Source: an uncultured Synechococcus sp.
GTDB lineage: Bacteria; Cyanobacteriota; Cyanobacteriia; PCC-6307; Cyanobiaceae
NCBI GenBank assembly: GCA_937975655.1
Contig: CALJTZ010000536.1
Span: forward strand, 1-13,180
Reading direction: 5' to 3'
DNA length: 13,180 nucleotides
Position 1 is the stretch's first letter, and the number at the start of each line of letters is the position of its first letter. The notes below the pieces were generated by a model that was given only the letters and a program-made list of their open reading frames with translations, was not told the DNA's origin and ran no database searches. Positions 6,015-13,180 of the stretch are shown here, in pieces. The translations under genes and the position numbers were made by a program.

Positions 6015-7066
6015 TCAACCGCAACGCCCTGCGCACGGCCCTCACTGCCGGGCTCGGCAACGCCTTCGCCAGCCTGTCGGGGGTTGAGTTCAGCCAATAC
6101 GTGGCCCTGGCGGTGTTGGCGGTGTCCACTGGCACCTACGGCGGAGCCCTGGCCCTCGGGCGCCAGCGCCTGCTGGGCACCGCGCTGGGGTCGGTGCTGC
6201 TGCTGATCGGCTACGAGGGCTTGCGGGGTGTGCCGATGCCCCTCGCGATCGCCATCACCCTCGGCGCCCTGCGCCTGCTGGGCGGGCTGCTGAAGCTGCA
6301 GGTGGGCTACAAGGTGGGCGGCATGATCATCGTGATGGGCTGGCTCGTCCACGAGGGCGGCCTGGCCATGTGGATCCCGATCCGCTTCTTCTGGACCTCC
6401 TTCGGGGTGCTGATCACGCTGCTGGGGCTGCGGCTGTTCTGGCCGGCCCGAGGGCTCGACCTCAGCCTGGCCCTGGTGGCCGACCTGCTCGGCCAACTGC
6501 AGAGCTGCTACAGCGACCTGGCCGCAACGGTGGATCCCGCCAGAGCGGGCCAGGGGGCCGAACCGGTGACCATCCACCGCTACCGGGCCCTGCGCAACCG
6601 ACTCATCGCCATCCGGCAGCAACGACCAGTGCTCCAGCAGGAACTGGGCACGCTGCCGGAGCGCCATCCCGCCACGCTGCTGATGGCCAACTTTGAGGCC
6701 ACCACCTCCCGCCTGATCACCATGGTGGGCGGCATGGTGCGGCAGGCACCCACCGTCCAGGATCCGCAGCTGGTGGTGCAGCTGCACCGGGCCGAAGCCG
6801 AACTGCTGCGGGCCATGGCCAGCCAGCTCGGCTTCTGGAGCCAGCAGATCCACGGACGCAAGAGCCTGCCTGAGCCTCCGCTCACGGGCCTGCAGCTTCC
6901 CGACAGCTGGGAGCAGCTCGGCGAGGAACTCAACAATCCCACCGCCAACAGGGCCTCCCTGCAGCGGCTGGAGCGCATCGCCAGCCGGCTGATGCTCTGC
7001 CGCCAGGCGGCCCAGGCCATCCGCGATGGCGAAACAAACTGGGCGGCAATCCTGGGAAGGTCCTGA
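6011..7066 (+). CDS. FUSC family permease, C-terminal-type half (pair 1, b)
   Basis: This supplies the second half of the FUSC architecture. Residues 1-150 hold the membrane region, with ALAVLAVSTGTYGGALALGRQ, a Gly-rich GYKVGGMIIVMGWLVHEGG and the end LLGLRLFWPAR. The remaining 200 residues are a soluble helical domain. Together with the preceding gene it gives 673 residues, the size of one complete AaeB-like permease, so I infer that the two products assemble into one transporter. It starts with GTG in a GTGA overlap with the preceding stop, which points to coupled translation and fixes the start. The membrane part is clearly paralogous to residues 1-150 of the gene at 10783 (shared LGRQRL.GTA.G, WIP.R.FWT.FG, LRLFWP). 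The substrate is unknown. Confidence 0.87.
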   Translation: MINRNALRTALTAGLGNAFASLSGVEFSQYVALAVLAVSTGTYGGALALGRQRLLGTALGSVLLLIGYEGLRGVPMPLAIAITLGALRLLGGLLKLQVGYKVGGMIIVMGWLVHEGGLAMWIPIRFFWTSFGVLITLLGLRLFWPARGLDLSLALVADLLGQLQSCYSDLAATVDPARAGQGAEPVTIHRYRALRNRLIAIRQQRPVLQQELGTLPERHPATLLMANFEATTSRLITMVGGMVRQAPTVQDPQLVVQLHRAEAELLRAMASQLGFWSQQIHGRKSLPEPPLTGLQLPDSWEQLGEELNNPTANRASLQRLERIASRLMLCRQAAQAIRDGETNWAAILGRS

Positions 7067-7074
7067 ACCAAGCA

Positions 7075-7923
7075 ATGGCCCTCCTCAGCCAACTGCTGCA
7101 ACAGCGCCACGCCTACTACCGCGCCCTGCTCGCGGTGGAAGTGGTCGGGCTGGTGGGCCTGCGCGGCCTGCAGAACGCCCCACGACTGGTGAGCGTGATG
7201 TATCTGGTGATCTCCGGCGTCGCTGTGCTGCTGGATTCACCTTTGCTGCCGCAAAACAGGCTCAAACCTTCGGAGGATGAGTCGATTCCACTGCGGCTTC
7301 AGCACCGGCTGCGCAAGGCTGTGTGGCGCCGCCAGGTGGTGGTGATCGCCTGGATGCTGGCGCTGGTGATCGAGGTGATCTGGCAGGCCACGCTCGTGTT
7401 CAACCCAGCGCTGGCCGTTCAGCTCAGCGTTCCGCATCTGGTGATCTGGCTGGTGCTGATGCTCCAGCTGCTGTGGGGGATGATCACGGCCCTGGCCGAA
7501 GAACCGCTCTTCAACGGCGACCTGATCATGGGCGCGGCGGCCGGCTATCTGCTGGTGGGATTCACCGGTGGCATCGTGCTCAATTCCCTGCTGGTGCTCG
7601 ATCCGGCGGCCTTCAACCTGGCGGCCCATGGCCAGGCGCTGCCCGATGGCATCGGCCATGCGCCGGCCATGCTGGGCGCCGCCTTCGCCAGCCTCACCAC
7701 CATGGGCAGCCCGGTACTGAAAACCGGGAGCCTCACCAGCCTCACCGCCAGCGTGGGCATCACGATCGTGGGCCAGCTGTATGTCGCCATCTTGATCGCC
7801 GGGGTGTTGGGCAAGCCAAGGGCGCTGGGTCAGCCGGACCGGCCCGTTGCCGCCCCTGAAGCTGAACACCTCCAGGGCAGAAGAGCCGTTAAGCGAAGCA
7901 GATTGAGGCTCCCGAGGCGCTGA
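7075..7923 (+). CDS. Ion-channel-like membrane protein with non-canonical filter
   Basis: An integral membrane protein of 282 residues, with hydrophobic segments near 15-60, 82-105, 118-145, 152-180 and 220-245. The C-terminal third looks like the pore module of a two-TM potassium channel: a pore-helix-like stretch ending FASLTTMG (204-211), then a short link and the inner helix with VGQLYVAILIAGVLGKP. That last motif is very close to the GQLY.AILIARLVG of bacterial ion-channel proteins. The selectivity filter, however, reads TTMGSPV where K+ channels have TT.GYGD, so potassium selectivity is not expected. It starts 8 bases after FUSC 1b and ends 11 before the TolC gene, inside the efflux operon. 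The basic tail (residues 255-282) should be cytoplasmic. Channel ancestry is likely; present function is unknown. Confidence 0.62.
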   Translation: MALLSQLLQQRHAYYRALLAVEVVGLVGLRGLQNAPRLVSVMYLVISGVAVLLDSPLLPQNRLKPSEDESIPLRLQHRLRKAVWRRQVVVIAWMLALVIEVIWQATLVFNPALAVQLSVPHLVIWLVLMLQLLWGMITALAEEPLFNGDLIMGAAAGYLLVGFTGGIVLNSLLVLDPAAFNLAAHGQALPDGIGHAPAMLGAAFASLTTMGSPVLKTGSLTSLTASVGITIVGQLYVAILIAGVLGKPRALGQPDRPVAAPEAEHLQGRRAVKRSRLRLPRR

Positions 7924-7934
7924 CCTGCATCACC

Positions 7935-9746
7935 GTGGCCCTGCGCAATCGTGCCCTCGCCCTGTTGTGGCTGGGGATCAGCCCAGCCCAGGTGGTACAC
8001 CCTGCTCTGGCCGCTGCACCGGCACTCCCTCCAACAGCCCAGCGCAATCTCTCCACCAGCACGGAGCTCCTGGAGCGCAGCTGGCGGCGTCTGGATGATG
8101 AGCTGCGCGCACTCGACCAACTGCTCCCGAGCGAGCCCGAGCCACCGGTGGGCAACATGCTGGCCACGCCGCAGCTGCCCGCCAATCTGATCCGGGCCAA
8201 CCAGCCAGCCAGCGGCCCGATTCAACCCGCCGCCACGGTGGCCAGCCCCCCGCTGGATCTGCCCACCCCCCAGCAACTCCAGGCCGGCAGCGTGGCCAGC
8301 CTGAGCCTCGAACAGGCCCTGGCCATCGCCTTTGCCAACAGCGCCACCCTGCAGGCCCAGCGCGAACAGGTAGCCGCGGCCCTGGCCAGCTTCCAGGCCT
8401 CCATGGGCAGTTATTGGCCCACCATCAGCGCCTTTGCCAGTGGCAGCTACGACGGCAGCCGCAGCACCACCACGGCCAAACAGCCCAACAACACCCTGGG
8501 ATTTGGTCCACTGTTTGACCCTCAAGGGCTGCTCACGTCCGGGCCAAACGGCACACCCGTTCCCACCGCGGGGCCTTTTTACGTCCCCAATGGCGGTTCC
8601 GCGGCGGTCAGCTCTGGCGAGTGGGGCCTAGAGGGCGGCCTGCAGCTCAACTACGCCCTGCTGGATTTCGCCCGCACACCCACGGTGCGCGCGGCCCGCG
8701 CCAGCCTGGAACAACAGCGCAACACCTACGCCAACCAGCTGCGCTCCCTGCAACTGCAGGTGAGTGAGGCCTACTACCAGCTCCAGCAGGACGAGCAGCT
8801 GGTGCGCGTCTACGACGCCAACGTGCGCAACGATCTGGTGATCCTGCAGGACAGCCTCGATCTCAAGCAGGCCGGCCTGGTGCCCAGGCTCGATGTGCTG
8901 CGGCGCCGGGCCATCCAGGCCTCCGATGAAGAAACCCTGATCCAGGCGCTGGCCGATCGGGCGGTGGCACGCCGGCAGCTGGCGGTGCTGCTCAACCTGC
9001 CCGCCACCGTGACCCCGACCCCCAGCGACCCGATCGTGGTGCAGCCCCGCTGGCCGCTCGATCTCGAGGCGAGCCTGCTGGCGGCCTATCGGGGCAATCC
9101 CGAACTGGAAGCGATCCTCGCCACCCGAACGGCCCTGGGCCAGCAAAAGCAGGCCACCGCTGCAGGGCTGCTGCCGAAACTCTCGCTGTTTGCCAGCGGC
9201 GGTGGCAGCAGCTCCCAGACGAGCGTGGGCATCGAGGTTGGCGGAGGGGGTTGCTGCGGCTCCACCGCCCTGCCCCTGAGCACCAGTAGCGGTTGGGACT
9301 GGTCGGCGGGACTCACCCTCACCTGGCTGCTGTTTGATGCGGGGACCACGGCAGGTCAGGCGCGGGCCCTGGCCAAGCGGGAGGCGGCCGCAGCGCAGCA
9401 GTATGCCGCCAGTCGCAATGACATCCGCCTGCGGTTGGAGCAGGCCTTCTTTAACCACGAAGCCAGTCTCGCCAAGCTCAGCTCCGCCCGGCGCGGGGTG
9501 GCCGCCGCCCTTGAGGCCTTCCGGGACGTGCGGCTGCGCTATCTCACGGGCCTCGACAGTGAACTCAATCTCTCCAATACCCAGGACCGGCTGATCAACG
9601 CCCTGGTGCAGCGGATCAACGCCACGGTGAACGTGAACATCACCTACGCCAAGCTGTTGAAGGAACTGCTGCCGGTGCCGCGCGATCCCAATCTGCCGAT
9701 CCAACCGCAACTGCAGCTGAGCAGCAGGGCCACGGACCAACCCTGA
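7935..9746 (+). CDS. TolC-family outer-membrane efflux channel
   Basis: Outer-membrane duct that completes a tripartite exporter across the periplasm. A signal peptide spans about residues 1-27 (MALRNRALALLWLG... to PALAAA). A polar, Pro-rich extension (30-120) follows. The two outer-membrane efflux repeats begin with LSLEQALAIAFANSATLQAQ at 123 and LEASLLAAYRGNPELEAI near 377. Each has long periplasmic helices and strand-like segments (FASGSYDGS; LSLFASGGG, GLTLTWLLFDAG). The second extracellular loop is Gly-rich and carries adjacent cysteines, Cys440-Cys441. The 603 residues are longer than E. coli TolC, mainly because of the N-terminal extension. The GTG at 7935 is the first start giving a signal peptide; no Shine-Dalgarno is visible. 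Its position between two FUSC pairs suggests it serves both. Confidence 0.92.
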   Translation: MALRNRALALLWLGISPAQVVHPALAAAPALPPTAQRNLSTSTELLERSWRRLDDELRALDQLLPSEPEPPVGNMLATPQLPANLIRANQPASGPIQPAATVASPPLDLPTPQQLQAGSVASLSLEQALAIAFANSATLQAQREQVAAALASFQASMGSYWPTISAFASGSYDGSRSTTTAKQPNNTLGFGPLFDPQGLLTSGPNGTPVPTAGPFYVPNGGSAAVSSGEWGLEGGLQLNYALLDFARTPTVRAARASLEQQRNTYANQLRSLQLQVSEAYYQLQQDEQLVRVYDANVRNDLVILQDSLDLKQAGLVPRLDVLRRRAIQASDEETLIQALADRAVARRQLAVLLNLPATVTPTPSDPIVVQPRWPLDLEASLLAAYRGNPELEAILATRTALGQQKQATAAGLLPKLSLFASGGGSSSQTSVGIEVGGGGCCGSTALPLSTSSGWDWSAGLTLTWLLFDAGTTAGQARALAKREAAAAQQYAASRNDIRLRLEQAFFNHEASLAKLSSARRGVAAALEAFRDVRLRYLTGLDSELNLSNTQDRLINALVQRINATVNVNITYAKLLKELLPVPRDPNLPIQPQLQLSSRATDQP

Positions 9747-9760
9747 TCGGGGCCCACACC

Positions 9761-10786
9761 ATGGCTGTCGCCCTGCCCTCCCTGAACCCCCTCTGGCGCA
9801 ACAGCCTGCGGATCTGGCTGGCCACCACCCTGGTGATCGGGATCATGCTCTGGGCCGGACGCAGCCAGGTGCTGGGGCTGGCACTGGTGATGGCGGTGTT
9901 GTTCGTGAACGAGAACGACCTCACCCCCGCCCGCAGCATCGGCCAGATGGTGGGCGGCGCCTTGATCGGCATCCTCTCCGCGATGGTGTTGCATGAGATT
10001 TCCACCAGCTGGGTGGTACTCGGCATTGCGTTGCTGGTCACCGGTGTGCTGGTGCGCAACCTGGGGCTGCTCAAGGGCCTGAGCACGGGTTACCTGAGCT
10101 GTTGGGCCCTGGAACTGATGCACCACGGCAAGCAGTTCAACTGGGCGCTGATCTTCAACATGGCGCTCGCGGTGGTGGTGGGGATCCTGATGGCGCAGAT
10201 CGCCACCTGGGCGCTGTGGCCCCGGCGGCCTCTGCAACAGCTACCCGCCCTGGAAGCCAGGATCGCCAGTCAGCTCAGCCAGCAGATCAGCGCGATGCAG
10301 CAGTGGTTGGGCAGCGGCGGTGCCCCCCCTGCGGCCCTGCGCTCGCAGGATCTGTTGCCCAGCATTCAGCTGTTGCAACAGCTACGCGACCAAAACCAGG
10401 GCCTCTCCATGCCCGCCCACACCAAACACGCGTTGTCGCGCTGGGCCCAGGCCGGCAGCCTCTGGCGGCTGGTGTTGCGCCAGTGGCTGCTGTTGGAGCC
10501 GCTGCTGCGGCAGCTGGCCACACCGCTGCCGGCAGAGAATCCCCAGCCGCTGCTCCGCAGCTCACTCGCCGATCTGGTGGGGAGCCTGCAAGCCCAGCCC
10601 ACCATGGATCCCGTGCTGGGCCCCTCGAGCCCAGCGCAGCGTTGGCTGGAGGAAGCCGGGCGTCTGGGCGCCCCCCAGCCCCTGCTGCTGGCCATCGGCC
10701 AGCAGTGCCAGGACCTGCAACAGCTACTCCACAGCCGAGCCCTGCTGCAGGCCTCGCTGCTGCAGCGGTTGGAAGCGAGCCAATGA
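9761..10786 (+). CDS. FUSC family permease, N-terminal-type half (pair 2, a)
   Basis: Second copy of the N-terminal-type FUSC half, 341 residues. Membrane segments fill about residues 15-165, from LWRNSLRIWLATTLVIG to IATWALWPRRP; the rest is a soluble helical domain rich in Leu, Gln and Ala. The place of the acidic cluster of pair 1 reads VNENDLT (49-55). That retains an N-x-N/D-D pattern but has fewer acids, so the two pumps may differ in substrate. The ATG at 9761 lies 14 bases after the TolC stop, without a Shine-Dalgarno. Its TGA overlaps the start of the next gene (ATGA). Confidence 0.85.
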   Translation: MAVALPSLNPLWRNSLRIWLATTLVIGIMLWAGRSQVLGLALVMAVLFVNENDLTPARSIGQMVGGALIGILSAMVLHEISTSWVVLGIALLVTGVLVRNLGLLKGLSTGYLSCWALELMHHGKQFNWALIFNMALAVVVGILMAQIATWALWPRRPLQQLPALEARIASQLSQQISAMQQWLGSGGAPPAALRSQDLLPSIQLLQQLRDQNQGLSMPAHTKHALSRWAQAGSLWRLVLRQWLLLEPLLRQLATPLPAENPQPLLRSSLADLVGSLQAQPTMDPVLGPSSPAQRWLEEAGRLGAPQPLLLAIGQQCQDLQQLLHSRALLQASLLQRLEASQ

Positions 10787-11841
10787 CCAGCCCAGCCCTG
10801 CGGGACGGCCTGCGCCTTGCCGCCACCGTGACAGTGGTGAACGGCTTCGCCAGCCTCACCGGCCTGCCCTTTGCGCTCTACGCCTCCCTGGCGGTGCTGA
10901 GCGTGACCGTGGGCAACTACGGCAATACCCTCGAACTCGGCCGTCAGCGCCTGGTTGGCACCGCGGTGGGAGCCATGGTGGTGTTCTTCGGCTACCGGGC
11001 CTGGGGGGATCTGCCCCTGGTGGTGGCGCTGCCATTGGCCCTGCTGTTGGCCCGGTTGATCGCTGGCTCGCTGCGGCTCACGGTGGGCTACACCGTGTGC
11101 TGCTTCGTGGTGGTGATGGGCTGGCTGACCCACGACCAGCAGCTCGACACCTGGATCCCGCTGCGGTTGTTCTGGACCGCCTTCGGCATCCTGATAGCCC
11201 TGCTCAGCCTGCGCCTGTTCTGGCCCTCACGGGCTCGGATCCAGCAGCGGGAGGGGCTGCTGCAGCTGCTGGTGGATCTGGGTCACACCCTGGAGGGGGT
11301 TGCTGGCCAGCACCCCGAAGCCAACCAGTCCCACGCCCAACGGCGCCGCAACCTGGGCCAACAGCTGCGCCGCCTGCGCATCACCCTGCTGAACCTGCGC
11401 GACCAACGCCAGGGCGCCATGCTGGAGCTGGGCAGCCTGGCCTCCCAGCATCCTCTGGCCCGGATGTGGGACCTGCTCGATCAGGCCTGTGAAGCGCTGA
11501 TCCTCGATCTCGATGAGCTGCGGCGCCTGCCGGAACCCGACTGGCAGACCTGGGGGCTGGGGCACAACGCCGCTGCAGCAGCAACCTTTGTGGAAGCCGT
11601 GGCCCAGAGACTGCTGCTCTGGCAGGAGCAACTGCGCAGTTCCTTGCAGCTGCAGTCACCACCGAGCTCCCCCCGGCCTGCCCTACCGCTGGAGGTCTTG
11701 CAGACGCCGGAATCGCTGGCGGCCTATCAACGGCTCACCCCAGAACAGCTGCAACGGGTGGCCTCGCGTCTGGTGGTGCTCAACCGCATCGATCACACCC
11801 TGGCGAGCACCGAACAGCAATGGCGAGAGCTGGTGGCCTGA
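10783..11841 (+). CDS. FUSC family permease, C-terminal-type half (pair 2, b)
   Basis: Second copy of the C-terminal-type FUSC half, 352 residues, paralogous to the gene at 6011. The shared pattern runs NGFASLTGLPFALYASLAVL, LGRQRLVGTAVG, LTVGYTVCCFVVVMGWLTHD, TWIPLRLFWTAFGIL and LRLFWPSR; the soluble helical domain then covers residues 155-352. The frame is open upstream to 10102, but that part is a shadow of gene 2a. The true start is the ATG at 10783, in an ATGA overlap with the 2a stop, and it aligns with the start of the pair-1 homologue. The pair totals 693 residues, again one complete permease. It is the last gene of the operon and ends only 4 bases from a convergent stop codon, with no terminator between. 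Confidence 0.87.
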   Translation: MTSPALRDGLRLAATVTVVNGFASLTGLPFALYASLAVLSVTVGNYGNTLELGRQRLVGTAVGAMVVFFGYRAWGDLPLVVALPLALLLARLIAGSLRLTVGYTVCCFVVVMGWLTHDQQLDTWIPLRLFWTAFGILIALLSLRLFWPSRARIQQREGLLQLLVDLGHTLEGVAGQHPEANQSHAQRRRNLGQQLRRLRITLLNLRDQRQGAMLELGSLASQHPLARMWDLLDQACEALILDLDELRRLPEPDWQTWGLGHNAAAAATFVEAVAQRLLLWQEQLRSSLQLQSPPSSPRPALPLEVLQTPESLAAYQRLTPEQLQRVASRLVVLNRIDHTLASTEQQWRELVA

Positions 11842-11845
11842 ACCC

Positions 11846-12052
11846 TCAGGGATTGGGCCGCGAAGACCACCAGCGCTCAATCCGATAGAGCAGCACCACC
11901 ACCAGCACCACGAGCCAGAACCACAGCTCCGGCGGGTTGGCATTGAACAGAATCAGCAGCAGCACCACCTCGCTGACCAGCCAGGGAAATTCTTGGCGCA
12001 GCAGGGGGTTGCGGATCCGGGGAAGGGACGGTGACTTCACAGGGGAGCTCAT
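11846..12052 (-). CDS. Small membrane protein next to the HlyD-type adaptor (68 aa)
   Basis: I do not recognise a family. A basic N-terminus (about 20 residues) is followed by two hydrophobic segments, LVSEVVLLLILF and LWFWLVVLVVVLLYRI, separated by NANPPE, then a short basic tail, ERWWSSRPNP. It could be a two-pass protein or one long helix broken by the prolines. The ATG (12052-12050) overlaps the adaptor's TGA as ATGA, so the two are probably translated together and may work together. In the AaeXAB system a 67-residue two-TM protein (AaeX, DUF1656) accompanies the adaptor; size and a PPxL-like motif recall this, but similarity is too weak to name it so. The 3' end is 4 bases from the FUSC 2b stop. 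Confidence 0.7.
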   Translation of the reverse strand: MSSPVKSPSLPRIRNPLLRQEFPWLVSEVVLLLILFNANPPELWFWLVVLVVVLLYRIERWWSSRPNP

Positions 12053-13155
12053 GGAACGGTGTTGGGCTGGCGCAAGGAGGGCTGGTTCCAGCGCAGATCG
12101 ATCCAAGGAGTGCGGAAGCCGCCGGTGAGGGAGCGCAGGCCCGGAATCACGTAGCTGATCGGCGAGCGCCACTCCACGTAGGCGTGGGTCGACACCGTGA
12201 GCCCATCGCGGATCGGAAACACACCGCTGCCCCCCGAGAGAGTCCAGCGATAGCCATCCACGCTGGAGGGATCCCGCTCCAGTTCGATTTCACTGCGCAT
12301 CACCGGCCCGTTCTTGGTGAGCGCCTGGGCCAGCTGCGCATTACCGGTGGTGGTGGAGATGTCGTCTTCGGTGGCGGGCAGGGTGAGCACCTGCGTCACT
12401 TTGCCCACGATGCCGCCAAAGCGGCCGCGCTGGTTCCACTGCGGCACCACCTCCACTGGCAGCCCCAGGGGCAACCGGCGGGCATCGGCGGGCGCGAAGT
12501 AGGACACCACCCGCAGCGGGCGGTCCTTGGTGCTGGGTTGCTCAGGCCGACCGATCGTGCCCAGCCGCTGGCCGGTGCCCACGGTCTGACCGGCGATCAC
12601 CTGCAGATCCAACACCGTTCCGTCCCGGTCGGCATGCACCTTGCCGTCGTAGCCGATCTTGGCCTCTGTCACCTGGATCTGACGCTTGAGGTCGTCGATC
12701 TGATAGCGACGCTGCAGAGCCTGGGTTTCGATGGTGAGCTTCACCTGCTGGTAGTTGGTCACCACATTCCTCTCGTTGATTTTCACGTCATCGAGATTCA
12801 CGCTGGTGCTGGTGAGCCCCTGCTCCGCGGACACCACCTCAGAAGACAGCGGGGCCACCACCTCGCGCTGGGCCAGCCAATCCAGGTTGCGCAGTTTGCT
12901 GGAGTACGTCGATTGCAATTCGCCGTAGCGACGGCGATCGTCGGCGAACTTGGCCAGAGAGGTGTCCAGAGCGCGCTTCTCGGTAAGCAGGCGCAAGGCA
13001 TCGCGCTCATCGAGCCGGGCGTTGTGCCGCTCCAGTTGGCGCAGGTTGCCGCGCTGCTGGTCGAGCTGACGCTCCAGAACGGGCAGATACAGCTGCATCA
13101 GCACCTGGCCGCGCGTCACCGGCTGCCCCTCCTTCACGAACACCTCCCGCACCTG
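12049..13155 (-). CDS. HlyD-type periplasmic adaptor, NHLM-like (N-terminus missing at contig end)
   Basis: Membrane-fusion subunit that links an inner-membrane exporter to an outer-membrane channel. The visible 368 residues begin inside the first half of the lipoyl domain (VREVFVKEGQPVTRGQVL), then a long helical hairpin with heptads (about 25-180), then the second lipoyl half (ADRDGTVLDLQVIAGQTVGTG). The beta-barrel domain follows, and a C-terminal domain with NGPVMRSEIELERD, GYRWTLSGGSG and RSPISYVIPGL. These, with VVPQWNQRGRFGGIVGKVT, closely resemble what I recall of NHLM/NHLP bacteriocin-system secretion proteins (TIGR03794). That subfamily call is from memory. The N-terminal membrane anchor is lost where the sequence runs into adapter at 13156. 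Residues read from bases beyond 13155 are artefactual. It overlaps the downstream 68-residue gene (ATGA). Confidence 0.88.
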   Translation of the reverse strand, partial: QVREVFVKEGQPVTRGQVLMQLYLPVLERQLDQQRGNLRQLERHNARLDERDALRLLTEKRALDTSLAKFADDRRRYGELQSTYSSKLRNLDWLAQREVVAPLSSEVVSAEQGLTSTSVNLDDVKINERNVVTNYQQVKLTIETQALQRRYQIDDLKRQIQVTEAKIGYDGKVHADRDGTVLDLQVIAGQTVGTGQRLGTIGRPEQPSTKDRPLRVVSYFAPADARRLPLGLPVEVVPQWNQRGRFGGIVGKVTQVLTLPATEDDISTTTGNAQLAQALTKNGPVMRSEIELERDPSSVDGYRWTLSGGSGVFPIRDGLTVSTHAYVEWRSPISYVIPGLRSLTGGFRTPWIDLRWNQPSLRQPNTVP

Positions 13156-13180
13156 AGATCGGAAGAGCACACGTCTGAAC
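13156..13180 (+). other. Illumina adapter sequence (contamination)
   Basis: All 25 terminal bases match the start of the standard TruSeq adapter (AGATCGGAAGAGC and onward to the window end). The junction falls at a codon boundary of the adaptor gene, whose reading frame happens to stay open through the adapter. These bases are not from the organism and should be trimmed. Confidence 0.97.

Noticed and set aside
5825..7075. 416-codon - strand frame opposite FUSC 1b
   Set aside because: Composition is typical of antisense shadow (Gln/His/Gly/Ala) and it covers a gene with a clear paralogue on +.
8628..9740. 370-codon - strand frame opposite the TolC-like gene
   Set aside because: The + strand carries both efflux repeats; the - frame has no domain or ribosome-binding site.
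10102..10782. Upstream part of the open frame of FUSC 2b
   Set aside because: Lies within FUSC 2a in another frame; the ATGA junction at 10783 and alignment with FUSC 1b fix the start.

Overview
The window looks like a chromosomal piece of a high-GC unicellular cyanobacterium of the Synechococcus/Cyanobium type. That placement is inferred from gene content: a glycine-rich RNA-binding protein tail, a DUF6737-like membrane protein, a short MgtC/SapB-like protein, FUSC half-proteins and many genes without Shine-Dalgarno sites. I see no rRNA, tRNA, insertion sequence, integrase or CRISPR array. The last 25 bases (13156-13180) match the Illumina TruSeq adapter and are not genomic, so the window end is a contig end.

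Left part (1-1093): the C-terminal 42 residues of a glycine-rich RNA-binding protein end in a strong hairpin terminator. A small basic 66-residue protein with a good ribosome-binding site converges on it. A gene-poor stretch of about 590 bases (476-1066), poor in G on the + strand in its second half, runs into a second strong terminator only 13 bases before the next start codon.

Middle (1104-5045): a complete type-1 half-transporter ABC exporter, a small helical protein of unknown function, and a LytR-CpsA-Psr (LCP) family cell-envelope protein, all on +. On the - strand is a two-gene unit, an MgtC/SapB-like membrane protein overlapping a DUF6737-like protein, whose end overlaps the LCP gene.

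Right part (5046-11841): six tightly packed + strand genes form what looks like one efflux operon. The order is FUSC half-protein 1a, 1b, a membrane protein resembling a two-TM ion channel but without the canonical filter, a TolC-like outer-membrane channel, then FUSC half-protein 2a and 2b. The two a/b pairs are paralogous, each pair overlaps by 4 bases, and each pair adds up to the length of one full AaeB-type permease. I infer two split permeases in the inner membrane sharing one TolC exit duct.

Converging from the right edge is a HlyD-type periplasmic adaptor, truncated by the contig end, overlapping by 4 bases with a 68-residue membrane protein. The adaptor's C-terminal region resembles adaptors of NHLM/NHLP peptide-export systems, so a peptide exporter may lie just beyond the contig end. 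It might instead, or also, supply the adaptor missing from the FUSC-TolC operon.
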